From: Oleiagrimonas citrea
GTDB lineage: Bacteria; Pseudomonadota; Gammaproteobacteria; Xanthomonadales; Rhodanobacteraceae
DNA: 64,000 bases
NCBI RefSeq assembly: GCF_012395255.1
Contig: NZ_JAAZQD010000004.1
Location: 471,390 to 535,389, forward strand
Direction: 5' to 3'
Under the pieces are notes generated by a model, which did no database searches, was not told where the DNA came from, and saw nothing but the letters and a program-made list of their open reading frames with translations. Positions 9,951 to 17,562 of this stretch are shown here, in pieces. Within the stretch, counting starts at the first letter, position 1. Each line of letters starts with the position of its first letter. Both the position numbers and the translations under genes were made by a program.

Positions 9951-10754
9951 TCAACCGCGCAGCAGTTTCGGCGTCAGCGTGTTGCCGGCGATCTCGACCA
10001 TCGCCCTCACCAGGTGATGGTTGCCGGCGATCAGGTTGCCGCTTTCGGGCAAGCCGTCACGGCCGGCGAAATCGGTGAAGCTGCCGCCGGCTTCGCGCAC
10101 CAGCAGACAGCCCGCGGCCATGTCCCATGGCTTCAGTCCGATCTCGAAATAACCGTCGAAACGGCCGGCTGCGGTGTAGGCCAGATCGAGTGCGGCCGAA
10201 CCCGTGCGGCGGAGGTCCTCGGCCTGGGTCAGCAGCTGCCGGGTCATGTCCAGCTGCGCATCGAGATGCGCGCGCTGGCGGTACGGGAAACCGGTGGCCA
10301 GCATGGCGCCGTCCAGCGATTCGCGCTTGCCGACGCGGATGCGGCGGTCATTGAGGTAGGCGCCGTCGCCCTTGCTGGCGGTGAACAGCTCGTCGCGCAG
10401 CGGGTCGTAGATCACGCCGTAGACCGGCTCGCCCTTGTCCAGCATGGCGATGGATACGGAGAAGTGCGGGATGCCGCGCAGGTAGTTGTGGGTGCCGTCC
10501 AGCGGGTCGATGACCCAGACCAGATTGCCCCGACCGATTTGGCCGGACTCTTCGCCGAGGAAGGCATGACGCGGGTAGGCACGCTTCAGCTCGCGGACGA
10601 TCTCGGCCTCGGCGGCGCGGTCGACGTCGGACACGAAGTCCATGCGCTGTTTCTCGACCACGTTTACGCTGTCGAGGCGGTTCATGTAGCGCAGGATTAC
10701 GTTTCCTGCTGCACGTGCGGCGCGGGCCGCCACATTGACTGCGGGTCTGGGCAT
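9951..10754 (-). CDS. suhB: Inositol-1-monophosphatase family protein SuhB
   Basis: A Mg2+-dependent phosphatase of the inositol monophosphatase superfamily. SuhB proteins dephosphorylate myo-inositol phosphate and in E. coli also join the rRNA antitermination complex. The 267-residue protein has both signatures: EESG (near residue 68), DPLDGTHNY (near residue 86), and the C-terminal KPWDMAAGCLLVREAGG. The start at 10754 (MPRPAVNVAARAARAAGN) matches the family N-terminus, and the long frame upstream crosses a 400-bp intergenic region. It diverges from trmJ, as is typical for suhB. Confidence 0.95.
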   Translation of the reverse strand: MPRPAVNVAARAARAAGNVILRYMNRLDSVNVVEKQRMDFVSDVDRAAEAEIVRELKRAYPRHAFLGEESGQIGRGNLVWVIDPLDGTHNYLRGIPHFSVSIAMLDKGEPVYGVIYDPLRDELFTASKGDGAYLNDRRIRVGKRESLDGAMLATGFPYRQRAHLDAQLDMTRQLLTQAEDLRRTGSAALDLAYTAAGRFDGYFEIGLKPWDMAAGCLLVREAGGSFTDFAGRDGLPESGNLIAGNHHLVRAMVEIAGNTLTPKLLRG

Positions 10755-11156
10755 GGTCGTCTGGGCTGTAAAGAACGGGGTCGCGATACGGGCGCGAAGG
10801 CGCGCAAGCTTAGCAGAGCCAAGAGGTTGCGCCCAATCCCTCGTGTGCATGCGCCACTTCCGGCCGGTCCTGGCCATCCCGCTCTGCGATCTGGAGTACG
10901 CGAAGATGTGGTCCTGTTCGTCGCCCGCTGGAATGCCCGTATCACGCAGGAGCCGGTGTGCAGGCGGATCGATGAAATTTCTTATTAAAAAGAATTCGTT
11001 GCCGCATACGGTGTGACCGCCTGACGGTCTGCCTGCCTGCTCAGTGGGCTGTCCGGTCTCGGTGTCGGTGCCCATGCGGCATGCGGCCTGCAGGGAACCG
11101 GCAGGCGCATCCCTGTACACTCTGCCGTTTGTCCGTCGACTGATTCCGGTGTCGCC
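10755..11156. other. Intergenic region between suhB and trmJ
   Basis: This 402-bp divergent region should hold the promoters for both flanking genes. It contains an unusually AT-rich patch (10972-11000) and a possible -10 hexamer TACACT at 11116-11121, about 36 bp before the trmJ ATG, without a convincing -35. Short open frames here have no coding character. Confidence 0.5.
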
Positions 11157-11912
11157 ATGATCGATTCCCAGGCCCTCGCACGTGTCCGCTATGTGCTGGT
11201 GCGCACCTCGCATCCCGGTAACATCGGCAGTGCCGCGCGCGCGATCCGCACCATGGGTTTCGATCGTCTCGACCTGGTCACACCGCATCGCTACCCCGAT
11301 CCCGAAGCCGATGCGCTGGCGGCCGGTGCGCCCGGCGTGCTGGAGGCCGCTCGCGTGCACGACGACCTGCCGACGGCGCTGAGCGGTTGCAGCCTGGCAT
11401 TCGGTCTCAGCGCGCGCCGGCGCGGCGTGACACTGCCGGAACTTACGCCGGAACAGGCCGCGGAACAGGCGTGGAAGGCTGCGCTCGAAGGGCGCGAGGT
11501 GGCGCTGGTGTTCGGCAACGAACAGAGCGGTCTGGCCAACGAGGAACTGGCGCACTGCCACGCCATGGTGCGCATTCCCAGTGTCGAGGACTACAGCTCG
11601 CTGAACCTGGCGCAGGCGGTGCAGGTCGTGGCCTACGAGATGCGACTGGCCAGCCTGCAGGGCGCGGCGCCGGACCTGCCCGAGGCGAAGGATCCGCCGG
11701 CCGATCTGGCGCAGATGGAGCAGTTCTTCACGCATCTGTCGCAGACGCTGCATGACATCGATTTCCACAAGGGACGTTCGCCGCGCACCATCGAGCTGCG
11801 TCTGCGCAAACTGTTCTTGCGCGCCGAGCCGGATCAGCGCGAGCTGCGCATTCTGCATGGCATCCTGGCCGAGGCACAGCGCGTGCAGCGGCGCGCGCAA
11901 GGCGAGAGCTGA
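11157..11912 (+). CDS. trmJ: TrmJ, tRNA (cytidine/uridine-2'-O-)-methyltransferase
   Basis: TrmJ methylates the 2'-OH of nucleotide 32 in the anticodon loop of several tRNAs using S-adenosylmethionine. The 251-residue protein is a SPOUT-class enzyme: N-terminal RYVLVRTSHPGNIGSAARA, then the knotted SAM site built from VFGNEQSGLANEEL and IPSVEDYSSLNLAQAVQVV. The C-terminal extension (about residues 170-251) is typical of TrmJ and distinguishes it from the shorter TrmL. It ends 13 bp from the convergent ExoD gene. Confidence 0.94.
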   Translation: MIDSQALARVRYVLVRTSHPGNIGSAARAIRTMGFDRLDLVTPHRYPDPEADALAAGAPGVLEAARVHDDLPTALSGCSLAFGLSARRRGVTLPELTPEQAAEQAWKAALEGREVALVFGNEQSGLANEELAHCHAMVRIPSVEDYSSLNLAQAVQVVAYEMRLASLQGAAPDLPEAKDPPADLAQMEQFFTHLSQTLHDIDFHKGRSPRTIELRLRKLFLRAEPDQRELRILHGILAEAQRVQRRAQGES

Positions 11913-11925
11913 GCCGGCACCGGTC

Positions 11926-12525
11926 TCAGAACATCTTGGCCATGGCGTCGAGCACCACGCTGCTGAACACCACCGACAGCACCAGGATCGCCACCGACAG
12001 CACCCACAGTCCGACCAGCAGCGCGCCGTCGCGCTCGATCAGGGCGATGGCGTAGGCCAGCATGATGAGGCCGAAGAAGTAGTTGGTGAACGGGATCGGC
12101 AGCGCGAGCAGGATGCCGAGCAGGGTCAGGAACACGCCGGTGACGATGCTCACGGGCCGCTGCGTGAGGAGCTCCAGCCGCGGTCGGCACATGCGTTCCA
12201 GACGCTGCAGGATCGGCAGGGTGCGATCCAGGAACTTGTGCACGGACGTGCAGCGAAGCGGGCGCTCACGCAGCCGTTTCGGCATCCACGGCTGCTCCAT
12301 GCCGATCATCATCTGCAGGCCGAGCACGATGATCATCGATCCCATGATGCCGCCGATGCCGAGCGGAGCGGGAATGAAATTGGGGATTGCCAGCAACAGC
12401 AGCACGCAGCCGAAAGCGCGTGCGCGCAGGGGCGCGAGCAGGGTGTCGAGCGTGATGAACGTGTCCTCGTGGGCCGCCAAGGTCTCGGCGAGAATGCGCG
12501 TGGTGCGCCGTTCGCCGGGATTCAC
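11926..12525 (-). CDS. ExoD-family membrane protein
   Basis: A 199-residue protein of the ExoD (exopolysaccharide synthesis) family, with four to five hydrophobic segments (FGCVLLLLAIPNFIPAPLG, MGSMIIVLGLQMMIG, then two C-terminal spans). The conserved QPWMPKRLRERPL loop typical of the family is present. ExoD affects exopolysaccharide levels in rhizobia but its molecular activity is unknown. The GTG start overlaps the stop of the CorC-like gene as GTGA, so it is translationally coupled to it. Confidence 0.85.
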   Translation of the reverse strand: MNPGERRTTRILAETLAAHEDTFITLDTLLAPLRARAFGCVLLLLAIPNFIPAPLGIGGIMGSMIIVLGLQMMIGMEQPWMPKRLRERPLRCTSVHKFLDRTLPILQRLERMCRPRLELLTQRPVSIVTGVFLTLLGILLALPIPFTNYFFGLIMLAYAIALIERDGALLVGLWVLSVAILVLSVVFSSVVLDAMAKMF

Positions 12526-13850
12526 GCGTGTTCGGCCTGGGTGGTGGCGGTATGACCCTTGCCGGGTACGGCCACCACCCGCACGCGGTCGATGCGGGCG
12601 CCGTCCACGCGAGCGACCTCGAAGCGCCAGCCGCGCCAGCTGAAGGCGTCGCCTACCTGCGGAATGCGCGCGAAGGCGGTCATGACCATGCCGGCGACGG
12701 TGTTGAAGTCGTGCTCGTCTTCGTTGGGCAGGTGGTCCAGGCGCAGCAGCTCGCGCAAGTCCTCGGTAGCCAGGCTGCCTTCGATCAGCCAGCTGCCGTC
12801 GGCATGGCGCATGATCGGTGATTGCTCGCTGCCTTCGCCCGGCTGGCTCTGGCCGACCACGGCCGAGAGCACGTCGTTGAGTGTGACCAGTCCCTCGATG
12901 TCGCCGTATTCGTCGACCACCAGCGCCATCTGTGTGTCGGCGTCGCGGAACGATTCCAGCAGATCCAGCGCGCGCGCCGTCTCCGGGATGTACAGCGGCT
13001 TGACCAGGTCGCGGAACAGATCGGTTTCGCCGCGCAGCATGCCGTCCAGCATGCGCTTGACCTCGACCACGCCGAGCACCTCGCTTTCGTCGCCGCGGTA
13101 GACCGGAAAGCGCGAGAACGAGTGCGCCTGCAGTTCCTGCAGGTTCTCCTCTCGCGAGGCGGCCGCGTCGAGCCAGGCGATGCGCGTGCGCGGGGTCATC
13201 ACGCTGTCGACCGGGCGGTCGCCCAGGCGCAGTACGCGGTTGACCATGTTGTGTTCATCGGGGTCGAGGATGCCCTGTTCGGCGCCTTCGGCGACCAGCA
13301 GACGGATTTCCTCTTCGCTCACTGCCGAGCGGCGTGCCTTGTTCAGGCGGAACAGTTTCAGCAGCAGCGTGCTGCCGCCGTTGAGCACCCACACGAACGG
13401 CGCGCACAGGCGCGACAGCACCAGCATCGGCAGCGCGATGACCGAAGACAGACGTTCCGGCGCGACCAGCGCGATGCGCTTGGGCACCAGCTCGCCGATG
13501 ATGATCTGCACGGTGGTGACGATGATGAAACCGATGAGCCAGCCGACCGCGGTGGCGTATGGAGTCAGCCACGGGAATCCCAACGATTGCACCAGTGCGC
13601 TGAAGCGCACTCCCAGTGCCGCGCCTGTGACGGCACCGGTGATCAGCATGACCAGCGTGATGCCGACCTGTACCGTCGACAGGAAACGGTCCGGATGCTC
13701 GGCCAACTGCAGCGCCACCCGCGCGCGGGCGCTGTGCCGGGCCATCTGCTTCAGGCGGCTCTTTCGCGAAGCCACAATGGCCATTTCGGACAGGGCGAAG
13801 AAGCCGTTGAGAATCGACAACAGCAGGATCAGTCCCAGTTCGGTCAGCAT
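12522..13850 (-). CDS. CNNM/CorC-family membrane protein with CBS domains (HlyC/CorC type)
   Basis: A 442-residue protein: N-terminal DUF21 membrane domain with four helices (residues about 3-190), two CBS domains (from VMTPRTRIAWLDA to DIEGLVTLNDVL, about 210-345) and a C-terminal transporter-associated CorC_HlyC domain (about 360-435). Members take part in Mg2+/Co2+ efflux or resistance. They are often misnamed hemolysins. The start at 13850 begins the first membrane helix (LTELGLILLLSILNGFFALSE). It leads a two-gene operon with the ExoD gene and diverges from the phosphate-uptake pair. Confidence 0.9.
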   Translation of the reverse strand: MLTELGLILLLSILNGFFALSEMAIVASRKSRLKQMARHSARARVALQLAEHPDRFLSTVQVGITLVMLITGAVTGAALGVRFSALVQSLGFPWLTPYATAVGWLIGFIIVTTVQIIIGELVPKRIALVAPERLSSVIALPMLVLSRLCAPFVWVLNGGSTLLLKLFRLNKARRSAVSEEEIRLLVAEGAEQGILDPDEHNMVNRVLRLGDRPVDSVMTPRTRIAWLDAAASREENLQELQAHSFSRFPVYRGDESEVLGVVEVKRMLDGMLRGETDLFRDLVKPLYIPETARALDLLESFRDADTQMALVVDEYGDIEGLVTLNDVLSAVVGQSQPGEGSEQSPIMRHADGSWLIEGSLATEDLRELLRLDHLPNEDEHDFNTVAGMVMTAFARIPQVGDAFSWRGWRFEVARVDGARIDRVRVVAVPGKGHTATTQAEHA

Positions 13851-13952
13851 GCGCGCTCGGTGTGCATCTCGGTGGAGTCTGCCGGCAGTGTAACCGGGTT
13901 TGCCCGGCGCACGCAGTGCCATCCGGGCCCTCGTTCAGCGATGCGGAGAAAT

Positions 13953-13971
13953 GTGACAGTGGGGTTACAAT
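13953..13971. promoter_or_regulatory. Possible Pho-box-like site overlapping a -10 hexamer
   Basis: Read on the minus strand, 13970-13953 is TTGTAAC-CCCA-CTGTCAC: two 7-mers with the 4-base spacing of a PhoB box, the second matching CTGTCAT at six of seven positions and the first at four. On the plus strand it overlaps TACAAT (13966-13971), a good -10 candidate for the DUF47-Pit operon. This is a by-eye match only. Confidence 0.35.
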
Positions 13972-14027
13972 GGTCCGATTCGCGTGCCTGTCGGGCACGC
14001 CTCCACTTCGACAGGAGCGGTTCCACC

Positions 14028-14657
14028 GTGTTCTCACTGCAAACCATCTTCGGCAAGGGCGACAAGTTCTACGGGCTTCTGGAACAGAGCGCGGACGCCG
14101 CGCGCGAGAGCGCACGCGCCGTACACAAGCTGGTCAGCCCCGGTGGCGGTAGCCCCGACATCGCTGCGTTCTCGGTCGCACGCAAGCGCGAGAAGGACCT
14201 GGCGCAGCAGATCAGTGAGGAACTGGTGAACACTTTCGTCACCGCGCTCGACCGCGAGGACATCGAGGCGCTGAACGCCGCGCTGTACAAGATTCCGAAA
14301 ACGGTGGAAAAGTTCGCCGAGCGCTACGCGATGATCAGCGACCGCCTGCACGGCATCGACTTCACCCAGCGCACCGAGCTGTTGGTGCGCGCGTCCGACG
14401 TGGTCCGCGAGATGATCGGGCAGCTGCGCAAGGGCATGCGCGTCGACGCCATGCGTCGTCTTCAGGATCGCTTGCAGGCGCTGGAATCGGAGGCCGATCG
14501 CCTGCTTCTGGAGCCGTACCGCGAGATGTACGTCAACAGCACCGATCCGGTGCGCATGGTGCTGGCCAAGGATCTGTACGAACTACTGGAGCGCGCCATC
14601 GACAAGTGCCGCGACGTCGGCAACGTGACGTATTCCATCGTGCTGAAGAACTCCTGA
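14028..14657 (+). CDS. DUF47 (PhoU-like) protein
   Basis: A 209-residue all-helical DUF47 protein, related to PhoU. Members are usually paired with Pit phosphate transporters and are thought to regulate them. The GTG start is supported by AGGAGCGG seven bases upstream and begins FSLQTIFGKGDKFYGLLEQ, close to the family N-terminus. Acidic helix segments such as EDIEALNAALYKIPK and ESEADRLLLEPYREM are as expected for metal-binding PhoU folds. It ends 10 bp before the Pit gene. Confidence 0.88.
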   Translation: MFSLQTIFGKGDKFYGLLEQSADAARESARAVHKLVSPGGGSPDIAAFSVARKREKDLAQQISEELVNTFVTALDREDIEALNAALYKIPKTVEKFAERYAMISDRLHGIDFTQRTELLVRASDVVREMIGQLRKGMRVDAMRRLQDRLQALESEADRLLLEPYREMYVNSTDPVRMVLAKDLYELLERAIDKCRDVGNVTYSIVLKNS

Positions 14658-14667
14658 GGTCGCCGCC

Positions 14668-15792
14668 ATGAGCCTGGACATGCTCATCGTGACGATGGTG
14701 ATCGCGCTCGCCTTCACCTACATCAACGGCTTCCACGACACCGCCAACTCCATCGCCACCGTGGTCGCGACGAAGGTGCTCACGCCCGCTCAGGCGGTGA
14801 TTCTGGCCGCCGTCACCAACCTGATTGGTGCGCTGTGGGGTACGGCGGTGGCCAAGACCATCGCCTCGGGCCTGGTCGATTCGGGCGTGGTGTCGGTGGG
14901 GCCGGAATTCCTGATCTGCGCGCTGCTGGGCGCGGTGATCTGGAACCTTGTCACCTGGTGGTGGGGGCTGCCGTCCAGCTCCAGTCACGGTCTGGTCGGC
15001 GGTCTGGTCGGCGCGGCCATCGCGGCGTCGAGCGGAAAGTTCGATGCGGTGATCTGGTTCCGCGGTGGCGCGCACTGGTGGCAGGGACATGGCGTGATTC
15101 CCAAGGTCATCGTGCCGATGGTGGTGTCGCCGATCATGGGCTTCGTGCTGGGCATCACCGTGATGGGGCTGTTGTACGCGCTGTTCTCGTGGTTCAACAA
15201 TCGCAAGGGTCGCCTGCATCGCTACGGACGCACGCCGTTCGTGAACGCTTTCTTCGGCAAGGCGCAGATCGTCTCGGCCGCGGCGATGGGCGTGTCGCAC
15301 GGACTGAACGACGCGCAGAAGTCGATGGGCATCATCGCTCTGGCGCTGGCCGGTGCGACGGCGGCCGGTAGCCTCGATCAACTGCCGCACTGGCTGCACT
15401 TCCTGCAGATCCCGGAAGACGCCAACGGCGGCTTTCCGGTGCCGGCGTGGGTCGCGGCCGTGTGCGCGTTGACCATGGCGGCGGGCACGGCCGGCGGCGG
15501 CTGGCGCATCATCAAGACGCTGGGCCACAACATGGTCAAGCTGCACCCGATCAACGGCTTTGCCGCCGAGAGCAGCGCCGCCGTGGTCATCATCATCGCC
15601 TCGATCTTCGGCATCCCGGTGTCGACCACGCACAACGTGTCGGCGGCGATCATGGGCGTGGGCGCGGCCAAGCGCTTCAACGCGATCCGTTGGACTGTGG
15701 TCGAGCGCATGGTGTGGGCATGGATCCTGACCTTGCCGATCACAGCGCTGCTTGCCTACGCCCTGTTCCAGGCTGCGACATGGCTGTTCTGA
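14668..15792 (+). CDS. pit: Pit-family inorganic phosphate transporter
   Basis: A low-affinity phosphate permease (374 aa) of the PiT family, which imports metal-phosphate with protons. The two inverted signature repeats are visible: YINGFHDTANSIATVVATK at residues about 18-36 and VSHGLNDAQKSMGIIALAL about 209-227, plus the SSSSHGLVGG and ISTTHN-type (VSTTHNVSAAIMGVG) loops. About ten hydrophobic segments fill the rest. It is coupled to the upstream DUF47 gene, the common Pit accessory arrangement. Confidence 0.93.
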   Translation: MSLDMLIVTMVIALAFTYINGFHDTANSIATVVATKVLTPAQAVILAAVTNLIGALWGTAVAKTIASGLVDSGVVSVGPEFLICALLGAVIWNLVTWWWGLPSSSSHGLVGGLVGAAIAASSGKFDAVIWFRGGAHWWQGHGVIPKVIVPMVVSPIMGFVLGITVMGLLYALFSWFNNRKGRLHRYGRTPFVNAFFGKAQIVSAAAMGVSHGLNDAQKSMGIIALALAGATAAGSLDQLPHWLHFLQIPEDANGGFPVPAWVAAVCALTMAAGTAGGGWRIIKTLGHNMVKLHPINGFAAESSAAVVIIIASIFGIPVSTTHNVSAAIMGVGAAKRFNAIRWTVVERMVWAWILTLPITALLAYALFQAATWLF

Positions 15793-15816
15793 TCGCGGGT
15801 GAGGCCGGGAACGTCG

Positions 15817-15842
15817 GGCGAGCCGAGCTTGGCCGGCTCGCC
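15817..15842. terminator. Hairpin between convergent pit and SDR genes
   Basis: GGCGAGCC pairs with GGCTCGCC around a 10-base loop in the 76-bp convergent gap. There is no U-run, so terminator function is only inferred from position. Confidence 0.4.
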
Positions 15843-15868
15843 GATTCGCAGGTCGCGTGTGTCCGGCT

Positions 15869-16564
15869 TCAGGCGGCCGGAGGGTAGACCTTCGCTTCGA
15901 GGATACGGCCGCGCGGGCTGCGCGAGGCCAGATGCAGGGCCGTCGCCGCCAGTTCGCGCGGATCGATCCAGGAGGATGGGTCGACATCCGGCATCGCGCC
16001 GCGGTTGCCGGCGGTGTCCACGGCGCCCATCGGGTACATCACGGCGACGTTGACGCCCTGCGGCGCGACTTCCGCGTGCACCGACTTCAGCCATGCGATC
16101 AGCGCGGCTTTGGCCGCCGCGTACGGACCCTTCGAGGCGCCGCCGTCGAGCGCGGCGTCCGCGCCCACGCCAAGGATGAAGCCAGAGCCCTTCTTCAGCA
16201 TGCCCGGTAGCACGGCGCGGGTGGCGTTGAAGGCGGTGCGGAAGTTGATGTCCAGCTGCGCTTCGAGCTGCTGGTGGCTGGTTTCGGTGGCGCCGCTCAT
16301 GTCGAAGCCGCCGGCGATGTTGAGCAGGGCGTCGACGTGGCCCAGCTCCTTCTCCAGCGCGGCCATGCCCTCGTTGGCGCGGTTTTCGTCGACGAGGTCG
16401 ATCTGCACCGTGACCGCATCGCCGTGGTCGCGCTGCAGGCGCGTCTTCTCGGCCTCGTCGTAGGCCACCAGGCCGAGCTTCCAGCCGGCCTTGGCGAAGG
16501 CGTCGACGACATGGCCGGCGATGGCGCCGCCGGCGCCGGTGATGATCGCGGTGTGCTGGGACAT
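15869..16564 (-). CDS. Short-chain dehydrogenase/reductase (SDR) family protein
   Basis: A 231-residue Rossmann-fold SDR. The N-terminal nucleotide motif ITGAGGAIAGHV (TGxxxGxG variant) and the N-A-G motif (LLNIAGG) are present, and YAAAK supplies the YxxxK catalytic pair. The position thirteen residues before that tyrosine, where the catalytic serine usually sits, appears to be alanine (GVGADAALDGG...PY), so activity may be altered. The substrate is unknown. It sits between the convergent pit gene and a small hypothetical gene on the same strand. Confidence 0.85.
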   Translation of the reverse strand: MSQHTAIITGAGGAIAGHVVDAFAKAGWKLGLVAYDEAEKTRLQRDHGDAVTVQIDLVDENRANEGMAALEKELGHVDALLNIAGGFDMSGATETSHQQLEAQLDINFRTAFNATRAVLPGMLKKGSGFILGVGADAALDGGASKGPYAAAKAALIAWLKSVHAEVAPQGVNVAVMYPMGAVDTAGNRGAMPDVDPSSWIDPRELAATALHLASRSPRGRILEAKVYPPAA

Positions 16565-16648
16565 GAAGTGCTCCGTGAACGAATTCGGTCGCGGATTATC
16601 CCACAGGGACCGTGGCCGGCTCGAACCGACGGTGTACGGCGGGCGGTC

Positions 16649-17053
16649 TCAGAAGGCGTCGCTTTCGCTGGAAATGGCTTTCTCCAGCTGGTCGCCCAGG
16701 GTCGAAAGCTCGATGATCAGGCCTTCCAGCTCGTCTTTGGTCAGCAGGTCGTAGGGACGGTTCTCGCACAGATGGATGTAGGGCGAGCCGTCGAGGTCGC
16801 TGACCGCGAGATAGCCCACGCGCTGGGCCCAGTTGAAGCGCAGGCAGCGGCGCGCGTCGGTGCCGACCAGCGGGCCGACGGGGGTGGAGATGCGCAGGTA
16901 CTTGCGTTCCTGCTCGTCCTCGAGCTCGGCCAGGTAGATACCCTGGTGACGGCCGTCGGGAAGGCGGACATCGAAGCTGATCAGGTACGGGTCGTTGTGG
17001 CGCAACGGATACTGGCTGCCGAGTTGCGAGCGGATGGCCTCGAAGTGCTGCAT
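16649..17053 (-). CDS. Conserved hypothetical protein, 134 aa
   Basis: I do not recognise the function. The soluble, acidic protein begins QHFEAIRSQLGSQYPLR and contains ISFDVRLPDGRHQGIYLAE, a segment of regular beta strands, CLRFNWAQRVGYLAVSDLDGSPYIHLCENRP, and an acidic helical C-terminus. The general shape resembles small type III-chaperone-like alpha/beta folds, but this is only an impression. The start at 17053 is preferred over 17062 because ACGGGA lies at proper spacing only for the former. It diverges, with a 46-bp gap, from the alkyltransferase-like gene. Confidence 0.7.
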   Translation of the reverse strand: MQHFEAIRSQLGSQYPLRHNDPYLISFDVRLPDGRHQGIYLAELEDEQERKYLRISTPVGPLVGTDARRCLRFNWAQRVGYLAVSDLDGSPYIHLCENRPYDLLTKDELEGLIIELSTLGDQLEKAISSESDAF

Positions 17054-17099
17054 GACGTGCATTCCCGTGAAGTTCGTCGGCAATGGTAGCGTAGCGCCG

Positions 17100-17438
17100 A
17101 TGAAGGAAGAATATCGACGCATCCTGCAGGCCGTGGCCGCGATCCCACCCGGCCGCGTGGCCAGCTATGGGCAGATCGCGGCCCGCGCTGGTCTGCCGGG
17201 CCGCGCGCGCATGGTCGGCAAGGTACTCGGCTATCGCACGGAGGGTATGAAATTGCCGTGGTTCCGCGTGCTCCGGGCCGACGGGCGCATCGCCTTCGAG
17301 CCGGGCAGCCGGGGCTTTCGCGAACAGACCGAGCGACTGCGCGCCGAGGGTGTGGTCGTACAGAACGGGCGCATTCGCATGCAGGAATTCGGTCTCGACC
17401 ACGACCTCGATCGTGAATTGTGGGGTATCCCCGACTGA
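17100..17438 (+). CDS. Alkyltransferase-like protein (ATL, YbaZ type)
   Basis: A 112-residue homologue of the O6-alkylguanine-DNA alkyltransferase C-terminal domain. It has the helix-turn-helix region ([29 protein letters not shown]) that flips the damaged base. The active-site motif PCHRV of MGMT is replaced by PWFRV, so the acceptor cysteine is a tryptophan. ATL proteins cannot transfer the alkyl group; they bind O6-alkylguanine and hand it to nucleotide excision repair. It lies upstream of recQ on the same strand, 124 bp away. Confidence 0.9.
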   Translation: MKEEYRRILQAVAAIPPGRVASYGQIAARAGLPGRARMVGKVLGYRTEGMKLPWFRVLRADGRIAFEPGSRGFREQTERLRAEGVVVQNGRIRMQEFGLDHDLDRELWGIPD

Positions 17439-17562
17439 CCTGCGTGGCGTGTGCGCACAGCGTCGCAAGCATCTGCGCGCTGGGTGCGGGCGGAGCGCTT
17501 TGCTAGCATCGCCGGGTGGCGACACGCGTCGTCCCCACTTCCACTCCCATGTCCCTGCATTC

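Noticed and set aside
10735..11016. 93-codon plus-strand frame between suhB and trmJ
   Set aside because: No ribosome-binding site or family features; it begins inside the suhB 5' end on the opposite strand.
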